Below, piece after piece: positions 1 through 13,400 of a stretch of DNA of 64,000 nucleotides. The stretch lies in assembly GCA_005784505.1 (NCBI GenBank), contig VCAZ01000003.1, positions 4,117,010 to 4,181,009 on the forward strand. Reading direction: 5' to 3'. The position numbers were made by a program, and so were the translations under genes. Below the pieces are notes generated by a model. The model was given only the letters and a program-made list of their open reading frames with translations. It had not been told where the DNA came from and ran no database searches. Numbering within the stretch: the first letter of the stretch is position 1; each line of letters begins with the position of its first letter. This DNA is from Bagarius yarrelli (lineage: Eukaryota; Chordata; Actinopteri; Siluriformes; Sisoridae).

Positions 1-640
1 CTAATATATAGGTGCTAAATCATTAGCCAGACTTAAACACACATCTATTTAGTTATGACCAAGTTGGACGCTGCTTTCATTTTAACGTCTTGCTGTGTTT
101 TTTTTTTTTTTTTAATATGCCTTTTTTTTTGTCATTCTTTAATGATTTACTTTAGAGGAATTAAAATGATCATTTGTGTGCTGCTTTGGTGTTTAAGATA
201 ATAAACATTATTTTTTTGGACCATGTGACAAAAAACTGTGACTGGGGTAAATCTAGTCTAATACGCATCATATTACTGTACATAAGACTTCTAAGTCATG
301 GATAAATATTGCCGTTTGTTAGAACTGCAGATTTAAAGATGCTACTGATGAAACACACTTCCTGAACATTGCACATGCTGAATTTCCCATAAGTGCCTTA
401 AGGCATTATTAGTGTTCGTGACAGAGAGAGTGTGAAAGTGTAAAGAAGAACGAACAAACAAAAAAATGTCCCATCTGTGAAAAGGAAATGAGAAGAAAAA
501 CTACAAAGAACGGCATATAGCAGTCGAGATAAAAAAAAAAACAAAACAAACATTACCCAGCATTATTAATAAAATGTAAATATCATTGCTAGATGTTTTT
601 TTAACACCTAATGAGCCCCATATCAAGGTTTATTATGGCT

Positions 641-723
641 AACATATATATCTATATCTATATATTATATCTATATATCTATATCTATATATAATATATA
701 TATCTATATATCTATATATATAG

Positions 724-752
<29 letters not shown>
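641..752. repeat. TA/TATC-rich microsatellite
   Basis: Imperfect (TA)n mixed with TATATC units for about 110 bases, grading into CACACA and ending exactly at a DNA-transposon terminus. Confidence 0.9.
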
Positions 753-755
<3 letters not shown>

Positions 756-935
756 ACTATATGGCCAAAAGTTTGTGGACACCTTACCAGTGCCCCCAGG
801 TTGTGCAGAATGTCTTTGGATGTTGTAGCATTAAGAGTTCCCTAGACTAGCATAAGGCCTCTTCCAGCATGACACACAAAGCCCCTGAGCTCCATTAAGA
901 CATGGTGTGTTAGAATTGGAGTGTACGTTAAAAAG
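753..935. mobile_element. DNA-transposon relic (Tc1/mariner-like terminus)
   Basis: Begins with CACTATATGGCCAAAAGT followed by TTGTGGACACC, the terminus of a very common fish DNA-transposon family. Decayed internal blocks follow (CTTCCAGCATGACA, GAGCTCCATTAAGACATGG). No opposite terminus or transposase frame is seen. The superfamily assignment is from memory of fish repeats. Confidence 0.65.
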
Positions 936-1949
936 CTCTGACTCTAAAATCAATAGCCAGAGGATTGTTCAAGGATTGGGTCGCCGAGGCTTCCCTCCAG
1001 AACTGCCTCCCAATGCGGGTGGTGGGCCTACAGGAAGGTGGGCCCACCACCTGCACTTCGCCATAGTCTCAAGGGTTTTGTCCAAATACTGTACAGTATA
1101 CCGTATAGCCATAGTAGTGTATTACAAGTGTAAACACAACCACTAGATGGCACTGTGGGATTCTTAGAGAAAGACAGGCAGTATTAAAAGTCAGTAAGAG
1201 CTGTTTGGACGTTATGACCTTGATAATAAATCTACAGGTTTAATATCCCAGTTAAGTGTTATTACATTATTTATTCTGAAGCCAGTTCATTGGTCATTTA
1301 TCTTCATAATCATGCTTTTTGCATCCAATAATCGATCGGAGCTCCTCACTGATTTGAATAAATCCATCAATAATCTCGAGGGCTCATCTTTTTTACAACC
1401 TACAGTCGCTGATTTATAACTAAGGGGCGGTATAATAAAGGCTTGTGTGAAGTCAGCAGATCTTTATAAGGATGTACCAACATTTTAAAAGAGAAAAACA
1501 GGTGAAATATGAGCCAAAAATATATGACATGCCGCACTGGTAGTGTTCAGAGCGCAGGTTTGGCTCTCCCTTTAGCCCTCGTCTCTGCACGGTGTGATGC
1601 CCCCTTCGATATTCTGTGGTCAGTTGAGTTGCTTATGATCCATACGAAGGTTTTACTCGTGTATCGTGCTCTTGGTGATATTTTAAATTCGGTATCATTA
1701 AAATTCTTGAATTAAATTAAAACAAATGACTATGTTATTTTATAAAATAAGAAATAGTTATAACAAAACATTTTCGGGTTTTAGTGTCAGCCCAAATATT
1801 CCTTTCGGTGCATCTCTAGAATTTCCAAAAAAAAAAGAAATGTCTTTAGGGTGATACAGGACCGCACCGTTAAATGATCCTGTTTATTTTATCGCTACTC
1901 TTTATTTACCTTCATGTAAATAATTAAATATAAAATGCATTTTTTTTTT

Positions 1950-2135
1950 ATTACATTTGCAGTATTTTGCAGATGTTCTTATCCAGTTCAACATTATTCT
2001 CTGTTATACAACTAAGCAATAAGGGGTTAAGGCTTTGCACAGGGGCCTATTGGTGGTAGCTTGGTGGTGCTTGGAATCAAACCTCGATCTCCAAATTAGT
2101 AGTCCAAGACCTTAACCACTGCACTACCACTAACA
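1950..2135 (-). mobile_element. tRNA-headed SINE (family A)
   Basis: Read on the minus strand it has a tRNA-like head (GTGGTTAAGG A-box region, GGTTTGATTCC B-box) followed by the family A body and a tail related to GCGTCTGCCAAATGCTGTAA. Family A is the commonest repeat in the window. Confidence 0.8.
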
Positions 2136-2409
2136 CCAAAGCAGTCTTACCTGCACGATTTAAAATATTTGCCATTATTTTGTATATTATCTAAAGTTCT
2201 GCCCACGATTGTGTATAAAACTGTCTCTCTGCACTGTTACTGGTCCTTTATGAGGTGTGTTTTTTTAATTCCTCCTATGTCACACCATGGCTCAGGAGGA
2301 ACGTCGTTTCTTCTCACAGGGACTGCACCACCCGTACATGATCAGATTGTCTATAAAATTTTTCTTGTATGTGTGTATGTGTATATATATTGAGCTGTTT
2401 GTACCTCAC

Positions 2410-2592
2410 CTTATGCGCCATGATGAGCATGTGAACCACACCCGGTGCTCCGTGACACCAGTGTACCAGTCTGTCTGTCTCATTGCTGAGGGATGATGGG
2501 TAGTTGCCTGAGCGAAACTTTTTGTGCCGCAGATAATCTATACTTGGCCGCAGCAACTCGGTCAGAATCTCGGGATTAACCTTACCCGCAGG
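2410..2592 (-). CDS. lancl2: lancl2 coding exon 6 (first zinc-ligand motif)
   Basis: Encodes PAGKVNPEILTELLRPSIDY, LRHKKFRSGNYPSSLSNETD, RLVHWCHGAPGVVHMLIMAH and K: 61 codons, phase 0. The Cys of WCHGAPG corresponds to the first zinc-coordinating Cys of human LANCL1 (Cys276). The FRSGNYPSS segment is near-invariant in vertebrate LANCL1 and LANCL2. Acceptor TTTCTAG lies before 2592 and donor GTGAGG after 2410. This is the last lancl2 exon in the window. Confidence 0.96.
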
Positions 2593-4455
2593 CTAGAAAG
2601 AGAAAGACAAATGACACAAACAAACAAATGAGAAATGCTGAGAATTATATGAGCAAAAAAGATTCCATGAGCAAAAAAACCCCCCAAAAAAACCAAATGA
2701 ATTCCTTTCCCAATTTCCACATTTGCTGTTGGAAACAACACATTTGTGATAAATAGACAAAAAGTTCTGCTGATTTACTTAATCCACCTGTCCTCTAAAA
2801 TTAGAATTTTTTTTCCACTGAGTGAATGCAAAGATTTTCTCCTTCTATTTACAGCATTTGGCAGACGCCCTTAACCAGAGCGACTTACATTTATCTCATT
2901 GATACAACTGAACCAACTGAACATTTGTACAACAACGGTGATTGTCAAACCGACAATCTTCGGGTTGGTAGTCCAACACCTTAACCACGAGCCACCACTT
3001 CCCCTATTATAATTAAACAGCTCCTATGTATAAGTTTGTTTTTTTTATAAATCATCAATCATTTACTTATGAATATCGATGATTCCTTTACGCTGTCCAG
3101 GGTCACACTGTACTTGGTGCTTATCCTGAAAACACTACATGCACGACAACTCATCCTGACTAAACCAGCCTAGCCAGTAAACCACACACACAAACACATA
3201 CACAAATAACAGACTAACATCTAGGAGCAACATCTTGTAGCCCTTTTACCTTCATGCACATTAAATTAAAGAAAACCCGAAGCTCAGGTTTGGACCAGAG
3301 ACTCTGTTGGTCTTGAAGTTAGTGTTAAATAGAGAACCGATGACCTGCCTAAAGTCACTTCACTCAATTCATTGTGGATTTTGTTTTGAAGAAAAAAGCA
3401 GCTTTGCATAAAAACATCGACTCTCCACTCCTGCTGCTTTGCAGAGCTTTAACTGGTTTTGTTCCTCAGGGTTGGATTGACGTTATAGAAGAACGGGCTC
3501 AGGGGTGGAGTGCAGCCGAAGTCTTTCGGTAAAATGACATATTGCTATACGAGCAGTCGAAGACTCACATGCACAGAGCAGCTGCGCGCCGTCTCGCTGC
3601 ATTGCCATCGCCAATGAGAACGGGCTACCAATGTTGGCACAGCTGCTGCAGGTACCAGTGCTGAAAGAACCCCTAGTGACGACACACACTGGTTCCAATG
3701 TTAGTGACACTATTTAGAAAGACATAATGGATATAAACCTGCTGGGAATTACAGTGAGTCTTTTAAAAGAACACCAGTGATTTTGCAGTGTGTCGTTTTC
3801 CTAAACACCTGTTTATAAAAATACTGCTGATACAATCTTTCTGCAGCAACATCCACAAACACACACGGTGCTGTAGAGCCTGATCATTTCAACAGTATAT
3901 TGTGTCCTGTCGATTGTAATACATTTAAGCTGTACAAGCAAAGAAGCCTGTGCAAGCAAAACTCAAACACACACATATACACACGCACACACACACACAG
4001 AGAGTACTATTACAAGCACAGAACAATGCTTTATTATGAGCAGTGGCGCATGTCCATCTGTGTCACCGTTACGCACAGCCCTACCGCCTTAGCAACCGTG
4101 TACGAGCGCCACCCAATCAGCTTACAGGCTCTGCGTGAGGTCTGCGAGTGTGTGACTTAAGGAAGAGGAAGGCTGGTACACACACACACACACACTTATA
4201 GAATAATGCACAAGCATCATTAATGATTTTTTTTTTTTTTTTACTGGGTGTTATTGTGAATAATCGGTGTGGAAGTTACACGTAGACTGAATTCACTGAA
4301 AACAGTGTTGATGAAGCGAAAAATGTGCCATTAGAAAAACAAGGGATGTGCTTAAAAAAAAAAAAAAAAGCAGGGCATATTTTTATCTATCTTTTTGAAA
4401 TCATCTTATCATAATAGCCGGTGTTTGTCAATGTGGTTTGCTTTAGGAGACAAAA

Positions 4456-4490
<35 letters not shown>

Positions 4491-7400
4491 TCCTTTTCCT
4501 TTCCTGAATAAATACAACACTTTACACATCACATCACTGCCTTATAGACACACACACACACAAACACACATACACAGCAGATACTCCCAAAGCAATCTGA
4601 AGGCCAATTGTCCCACCGGAACACACACACACACTCACACGCACACGCCATTCCATTTCTTATCAGATTAACCAATCAAGTGAACTGTGCTACTTACACA
4701 GCCAGACTGATCATAGGGTTAAAATAAGGGTGGGATAAGATTAGAAAAGGATTTGGAGACTGGTGATTCGGGAAAATAAGTGAAATTAAAATAAAATCTT
4801 ATTTAATTGAAAAGTTGCCTGTGGGTCAGCAACGCTTACATGTTCTTAATTGATTATTATCCATGTAAAGCTAATGAATCCATCTGGTTAACACAGTTTT
4901 TAATAACGGTTAGTTCACATTCTGGGTCACTGTGTGTTGCTGCAGTTCACAGAGATCGAAAATGGTGTGTTCAAGCTGTGCTATCAGTGAAAATCTTATG
5001 TTTGAACATGCATTTAAAATCAGATTCTTGTTTTTAGTGGCCTGAAGGATACGTTCGTTCGTTCGTTCGCTGATGCAATTAAAAAAAAAAATTAACAATT
5101 TGCAATTGTGCCGATAAGTGAATTTTTTAACAGCTGATTTTAATCAATAAGGAATAATTTTTGAACCGATTGCAAAAAACGAGAGCAATCTTATAACCAC
5201 AACCAGGGGTTAATGATTTTAACTCAAAAATCCGAAAACCTTTTTTTTTTTTTAAGTTTTCTAACACATAAAATTGTGTTTTTGCTTTTTGTCTCAAAGA
5301 AAACATGGGCTGAAACGTCTGCTCCTTAATATAAATGCCTTTTTTGTCAAATATACTTTTTTACAGCGCAGTGAAATTCTTTCTTTGCAAGTTGGGGGTC
5401 AGAGCGCAGGGTCAGCTATGATACAGCGCCCCTGGAGCAGGAAGGGTTAAGGGTCTTGCTCAAGGACCCAACAGTGGTTGGCTTGCGGTGGTGGGGTTTG
5501 AACCCAGGTATTCCTGTTTTTTAACAACTCAGAGCCTTAGTCATTTGGGCCACCACTGCCCTTACCTTTATCTGCTTTTAAGACATTTTGCACCCTTGCA
5601 TATAAAAAATATATATATATGTTTTTTGGACCTTTTTTGTGTGGACAACTTTGGCCACCTGTCTGTCATTATTTGTAAGTAATGAGAACATATATTTTTT
5701 CTCTAAAAACAAAATTACTCGATATGGACTCTTCCACTATGGTCCATATTGAGTAATTTTGTTTTTTGCGTCTGATGATTAACATTCTTTACTGGAAGTC
5801 CTAAATAAAATCGACTCTTCTGGAAAAAAAATTCTACTTAGTTGTTAGAGCATTCGGATGCAGAAATTCAATTCAGTCCTGGCAGCATTAATAATTGGCC
5901 TACTGTGGCACCACACCCAGTTTTTTGGATAGTTTTTAATTAAATATTTCGTTAAAGTAAGTTTAAAAATTCGTTTATGAGAATAAGGAATATCTTACGA
6001 GATAATTGAAATTTGAGGCTGGTGTGTTGCGTTGGGGAGTTGTGTTAAGTTTTTAATTGTAGTGTCTGTACTCTTCTGAAGGCAGCTGCGTAATGCAGCA
6101 CATCAATAGATCACATCACAGATCGCAGGTACTAGGGGTGCTAAGGGTGCTGCTTGGCTTGGAGTCCAAGAACAAAATGGGGTGCGTTAATAAAAATAAA
6201 TCAATCAATTAAAAAAAAATTTATCAATATATTTATTGAATTACTTAATTTCTATTTAAATTAACTGAATAAAAACTATAGCCTACACGTAACGTCACGA
6301 CACACACAACGCACCCGGCACTGAAGTTCAAAAATAAACCAGTCCAAATGCCGCAAAAAAAAAAAGCATATGTTTTTCTGCTGATCTCTAAAAAAAAATT
6401 AAAGTAGATGAGGCCTTGAGCTGGCAAATCAATTAGAGAAAAAAAGCAGACTAGTGGGCATCCAATCAGCAGCGACTGCAACAGCTACTCCAAAACCACA
6501 CCAGCCCCGAGTCTGGGCTTAAAAGCTGCACTAATTTAAGCTAATGTGAATACTAGCATAAACATAGATAATCGAGGCAAACACTCCAACCAATGCAAAC
6601 TGGCTTAACAAATAGAGGCTACATTACATTGAAGAAGTGGTGGCTCATGGTTAAGGTGTTGAACTACCAACCCGAAGATTGTAGGTTCGATTCCTAGCTC
6701 CACCAAGCCACCACTGTTGGGCTCCTGAGCAAGGCCCTAAACCCCTGATTGCTCATTTGTATACAATAAGATAGATATAAGTCGCTTTGGATAAGAAGGT
6801 CTTCCAAATGCTGGAACTGTAAGGAGATCGCGTTGTCTGTTTTAGCTGCGTGAAAGCAGTGGAAAAACATCTCACAAATAAACATAGGGTAAGATTTGAC
6901 AGTAGTTTTAAAAAGGGAGACTTCCTTAACTGGCAAAAAGCCACAGAAAAAATGATGGAGCTTGAGAAGTCTGAACTTTATCGCAAAGCCATTCCAAAAA
7001 AAAATACAAAATAATAATAATAAGAAGAAGAAGAAGACGACGAAGAAGGACTGTTTTGGAGCAAATGTTCAGGTCAGTGTTCTTCCTAGGGAAGAAGAGT
7101 GTGGCTTTTCGTGATGACCTGTGATGGCATTTTTTTATGACTTGAAGCTTAAAGGTACATACAATCTCCCGGGAGAGCCCGTGCATTAAAGGTAGAAATA
7201 ACTCCTGAATGAGATCATTCAACAGCGTGCCTGAAATATGTAACTGGAAATTGTATCCCGTGCCACAAATTGTCCGTTCATTTTATGTAAATGTAGACTT
7301 AATTTGATGAAGCTCTCAGAGAAAACGAGCTTATTAAGTGGAGAAAAGTGGAAAACTTCAACAGAACCTTGGACCGTGATGCTGCTGCACTGTTTTCGAA

Positions 7401-10400
7401 CCAGATAAAATAAAAGAGCAATAAAAAGGCCATTAAGTGTCCTGTTTAAAAAAGCTCCAAATCAATCATGCATGTTGTTGGAACGTCCACAAGATTAATG
7501 TCCTAAATCACACTGCATGATCCAAGAACCTGATAAAAACATAATAATTTTTGCATTTAGAGACAGTAAATAATAAATAAAATAAAACCAGTGTTAAATG
7601 TTTATGCACTTACAGCATATACTGCTATAACATTTCTGTGGGCGTGAGGGTTGAATCCTGTACTCTAAATAACTAGTTACTCTGGCGTACGTCATAAATA
7701 CTTATTTACATCAACAAAGATCGGTTACGTAGTACATCCATTAAAATTAGCCACAATATTAAAACCACTATCAGGTGAAGTGAAGAACTTCATCAACGGG
7801 GTGGAATATACACCATTCGGCAGAAATAAACAAAAGCCTTGAATTGGGCAAATTTATTATGACTGCTAGATTGCTCAGATGACTGAGTGGGTCTGCGTCA
7901 GAATTAGAGTCACTATTAACCTATCTAGTCTGATCCCTGGGAAGAGCTACTGTAGCAAAGAGTGCTGAAAAAGCTTTGATGAAGATGGCACAACACGGCA
8001 TATCGCACCTTGCTGTATATGGGGACATTTCTGGCAGACACCCTTGTTCAGAGCGACTTACATTTTTTATCCAATGAGGCTTAAGTGCCGTAAACAGGGG
8101 CCCAGAAGTGGCAGATTGGTTGTGGTGGAAATTAAACCCACAACCTTTTGATTACCAGTCCAAAACCTTAACCACTTTCCATGCTGACATTTCCATGCTG
8201 ACCTCCTGGGAAAGCACCTATAATGGGCACATGAGCAACAGAACTGGGCAATAGAGCAATGAAAGAATATAGGCTTATCTGATCTTTTAGGGACAGCATG
8301 GTGGCTTAGTGGTTAGCACTGTTTCTTCACGGTAAGAAGGTCTCAGATCTGTATCCTTTGCAGGGTCCTTTTTTCTGGTGTTTGCATGACTTTACTCCGG
8401 GTACTCTGGTTTCCTCCCACGGTTTACAAACATGGGTGTTAGGCTAATTAATCATCCTAAATTGCCCATAGGTGCAAGTGTGTGTGGTTGTTTGTCTTTA
8501 TGTAGCCCTGTGATAGACTGGTGACCTATCCAGGGTGTTCCAGGGTGTACCCATGTCTTCATGCATGGATAGACTCCAGCAGATCCCTGTGACCCTGATT
8601 AGGAATGAGCGGGTATAGATAATGGATGCATGCATGGTTTTGCATAGGCAAGTGTGGCTTTTCTTGGAAAAAATGGCAATTAACAACTGAACAAGGTAGC
8701 CTGTCGGTGGCAGTACGATGCTCTGAGTACAGGCATTTATATAGATTTACTTTAACAAGTACAACTTAAACAATGGTACAAACCATGTACACCCCAAGTA
8801 CATTTTCTCTAACAGCAATGTTTTTTTCAATTTTTAAATTAATCAGTAAATCAAAATGTAAAATGTGTGAATTTTGCCATTTCTTCTTTCTGATAGGCTA
8901 ATCAATTAATAGCAGAAATGCCGAGATGTCTCTCACCTGCATCAGCATGTAGTATATGCCTGCCAGCCCATGTGCTGCGCCGACATACTGCTTCTTATGC
9001 CATTCGTACAGCAGCGGGCATCGTTCGGTCTTCTTCTCGTCTCTAGACAGATTCTTTCCTGACTCCAAGATGGCCGTCACCACCTATTCAGAAATGAAAC
9101 AGGGTATGATACATTTACAGCATTTGGCAGACGCCCTTATCCAGAGCGACTTACATTTATCTCATTTATACAACTGAACAATTAGGGGCTGAGGGCCTTG
9201 CTCAGGGGCCCACAGTGGTAGCTTGCTGGAGCTAGGAATCGAACCGACAATCTTCGGGTTGGTAGTCCAACACCTTAACCACGAACCCATACCTATGGGT
9301 TCCTAACAAATTTACGGTTAAAAGCACAGTTCCAGATCATTTTCTTTTAAAAATCCTATATTTACTCTTAATATGCAAAATCTTAAAATCAATAAACTAA
9401 AAAAAGCAATTCTACATACATTATTAATTAAAAAATACCTTATCAGTTCCCCCAAAAAATTATTTTTCAAAACAAGATGTTTGCTGCTGCTGTGTTTTCT
9501 AATTATAGACATGCAATATCAGCATGATACACTTTTTACCCCTAAAACCAAAGCCTGAGCAGAAGCTTTTTTATGAGTCAGCATTAACCGCTGACGGTAT
9601 GTTCACACACTCGATATTTTGCTCGCAGTCAGCTCGTAGTTTATGCACGGATGATGGAAAAGAACACACCATTCTTCAACAAGCGGTGGTTTTCCGGTAC
9701 GGTTAAAGGGCCAAGCAATTACAAACATAAAATAGCTTTGTCATCTATGGAGCACTGCACCACCAGCGCAAAACAAAGGAAAGCAAGAGGACAGAGAAGG
9801 AACATAAAACAGAACTATAGTTAAACAGGAACAAATATAATAATGAAAATTGGTGTGAAGGTAAAAATGGCATATTATCATTTACACACCAGTCTCACAA
9901 ATACACTCTATATGCTGCGGCATAATACTAAAAAGTATTCACACATCTTAAGTCAGAAAAAAAAACACAAAAAGGGATGGATGGATGGATGGATAGATAG
10001 ATAGACAGACAGACAGATAGATAAAGACAGACAGACAAAGACAGACAGATAGATAAAGACAGACAGATAAAGACAGACAGACAAAGACAGACAGATATAG
10101 ACAGCAACAACAAAAACTAAAATTCAAGTCCCCCATCCTGAAAATTTTCTGTCTAAAAATCAAATTTAAGTTTTGTGACTTCTTTTATGTTTTTTAAAAG
10201 AGACTAAAACGATGCCAAAACGATGACAAAGTTTGCTAATTCATTGAACATATTCACTAATATTCACAAATTTACCCTTAATCGCCAGGACGCATTAATG
10301 TTTTTATCTGGATTACCAATTAACAATGACCTCATATTCGCAAAGTGCTGGCGGCGCCTCTCAGACGAAAGCGCTTCTGAATCATCTGTCAAAAAAAAAA

Positions 10401-13400
10401 ACATTTGTACTTGTTCACATGGACACAGACTAAGAAAAACTATGTTGAAAATACTAAAAACTATATTGGGATTATTTTAAGCACAAGTTTAAGTACTTCA
10501 GTGAGGTTTTTAGACTACATTCGAGGATAGCCAGTGACTTGGCTGTTCAGGACCATAACAGCTATATTTATTTCCTCCTCAAACTGTTGCAACAAATTTA
10601 GAGGCGCACATTTGTACAGAAATACAGCAGGAGAGAGACAGAAAACAAAAAAAAAACACAAGCCAGCGGGAGGGAGAGAGGAGGACAGACAGAAAAACAG
10701 ACAGCAAGACAGACAGACAGCTAGATAGACACACAAAAAGCTAGATAGATAGACCGACAGACAGACAGCTAGATAGACCGACAGACAGACAGCTAGATAG
10801 ACCGACAGACAGCTAGATAGATAGACAGACAGACGAGCAGACAGGCAGACAGATACAGTAGATTTAATTGTTCAATAGCTATAAACAAAAAAAAGCCACA
10901 TGTAGGTTTTACATTAGCGCTAACTATAAATCATTAAAATTATATAGTTATTTAATATTTTACAGGCCCCGCTGTCTTATTAAAATAAAGTAGTGTAGTA
11001 GAAACATATTTGTTGCAGAAACTGGTGGACAGGAAGGTGACCGACCTGCGAACCAGCCAATTTTCAGACCTGGCTCTCAAGAAAAAGGGTCAGGGTAAAG
11101 GACAAAGACCTTAGCGATGGTGATCTCAGCGTGTTAAGACATGGTGTGCTGAACATTCTGAAAAAATATCAGGGTTTAAAGTGTGCCAAAGGAGTTATTA
11201 TTCAGGCATTTGTTAAACTACTATACAAGAGGATAGTTAGGGAAGTGGTGGCTTAGTGGTTAAAATGTTGGACTGATAGCAGAAAGACCGGTTTCGATTC
11301 CCAGCACCACCAAGACACCACTATTGGGCCTCTGAGCAAGGCCCTTAACCCGAAATTGCTCATTTGTATAAAAGAGATAAATGTAAATTGCTCTGGATGA
11401 GGGCGTCTGCCAAATAATGTAAATGTTTTTGTAAATTTATGTCAAATGATGTAAATGTTATTGTAAATTTAGTAGAAATGCTTGTCCAGAGTGATGTACA
11501 AAAGTGCTTTGAGTGTAGCAACTCACAAAAACTGTGAAAAAGAACAGCACTGATTTTTTTTTTATATGTCAAATGCTAGGTATTTGAGAAAGTGGTAGGT
11601 CTCCAATCGTCTGTTGAAGTCAGCCTGTTCTGACATTGATGGGAAGTTCATTCCATCTTGGTGGCAGAACAGAGAAAAGTCTTGAGGCAGACCTACCTTG
11701 CATTTTGGAGGACGGTGGGAGCAGTGCTTATGGATCTGAGAGTGTGAGGTGCAATGCGTGGAGTGATGAGTGAAGGGGTGTAAGAAGGTGCTGCTTATTT
11801 TGTGGCTTTGTAGACAAGCATCATTGTTTAGAATCTGATATGTGCAGCTACTGGAAGCCAGTGGAGGAAGCGCAACAGTGGGGTGGTGTGTGAACATTTT
11901 AGGAGGTTGAAAACAATTCGCGCAGTTGCATTCTGAATCATCTGCAGATGATCTATACTGTAAGATCTATATACTGTTTACATAACTTATTTATAAATCC
12001 GTTTATTAATCAAATGATTTCTTATTTAACATATTATTGTTTATTTTTGAGCAAACTAAACAATATTAAATTAAAATGTTTAACATTTTGTCCACTGAAT
12101 AATTTTTGCCAAGTCTGCCTTTCAAGATATTTGGTCAATTTGTTGTGCTATAGAGTATTTGGTTTATTAAGAAGGAAAACCTGCATTTATTAGCATTTCG
12201 GTCAGCTTAAAAAAAAAAATAAAAAAAAAAAAAATTGATTCACTTGCTTTAATTCTTTTTGCTCAATTTACACTCAACATAGTGAATAAGTCAGGTGGTG
12301 CTGTGGCGGTATCTAAATCACCATGACGCTAATGATAAAGGCTTTGAGCTGCTGGTTGTGTTTTGCCAATTACTCTGTCACATTGGTTTACAGTGAACTG
12401 CCCTGGGTTTTTTCCCTTTTTTCAACGGGATAGAATGCAATAAATTCCGAGCTGTGTTTTACCCTTTTTGCACACGTCGTACTTTTAGCAATGCTTCATC
12501 TGTACATTTAGATGACAGAGCAGTGTTTTTTGCAGAGCTGTTTTTCCCCCAAATATAATTAAAGCTTATTAAATTGAATAAGAAATAAGAACAAGAAATA
12601 TATTCGATTTTGGTAATGTGTTCAGATATTTTTATTTTATTTTAGGCTTTTGAACAAATTTTTATTTTTGGTTTTTCCGTTTTTTGTTAACAAATGGACA
12701 AAATCAGCTTTATTAAACATAAGAAATAGAGAAAGAAAATCGAGATTAATATTAGACTTGAAATGTATGTGTAATTTTTTTCTCTCACTAGGTTTTTAAT
12801 TTCAAACAAGTGCCCACATCTACAGTAAGTTTAAGCTGCATTATGTAAAGGAGGGTTAACGTTAGTCTTAACGGAACACGTTACTGTATCGTTGTTCTAC
12901 TTTTGTTTATCTGTCCAACAGGATGTTCTTGTATATTTAATCAGGTCAACCACCAATAACACACAATATATTTGTCTATCAAAAGTAGAATGGCATCTAG
13001 GCTAATATAAGCCTGTTTCTTTCCTTTTCCGAGCTCACCATTGCCACCATATCCAGTCTGTATCCCGCCCAGTTGGTGGATCAGCACAGAGACAATAAGC
13101 CCCAGAATCAGTTTTCCCAGTTATGACCTTGGTTTTTAGCCATCCTGTAAAGACCACGGAAACTTTGCTGCGTCATAGAATAACCTGCTGGTTTGTCTGG
13201 TTCGAGGAGAACTGGTCATTGATCTTGATATTGATATTGATCAGACTAGGGATTTATATTGATCAGATCAGGGCTTTCCGGATTTTCCCATGTGGCGTAA
13301 CTATGCAGATGGTTGCTCATGTTTTGTCTCGTATTCAGCTGCACTGGTAAATCAGTTTTGAAGTCTTAATTCAGTTTGTGCTTTCCCCTACACAATACTC

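Larger units (their letters stand above)
1..2409 (-). other. lancl2 intron after exon 6 (left edge)
   Basis: No further lancl2 exon could be found here in any frame, so the C-terminal exons lie beyond position 1. The stretch holds poly-T tracts near 98-130, a TA-rich microsatellite, a DNA-transposon relic and one SINE. The rest is AT-rich sequence without recognisable features. Confidence 0.7.
2593..8936 (-). other. lancl2 intron 5
   Basis: About 6.3 kb, GT-AG. Holds SINEs of several families, a cluster of CA repeats (3.2-4.65 kb), a hairpin at 5.7 kb and long AT-rich stretches. Between these (3005-3960, 5770-6630, 7050-8020) no coding exon or other feature was recognised. Confidence 0.75.

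Noticed and set aside
6634..6710. tRNA gene candidate
   Set aside because: Box A and box B are present, but the same head recurs many times joined to a SINE body and tail, and the cloverleaf is not intact.
9928..10163. Cys/Leu/Ser-rich open frames on the minus strand
   Set aside because: They are translations of GATA/GACA tetranucleotide repeats.
11562..11897. 111-codon minus-strand frame
   Set aside because: It overlaps a dispersed LINE-associated repeat and shows no protein family features.
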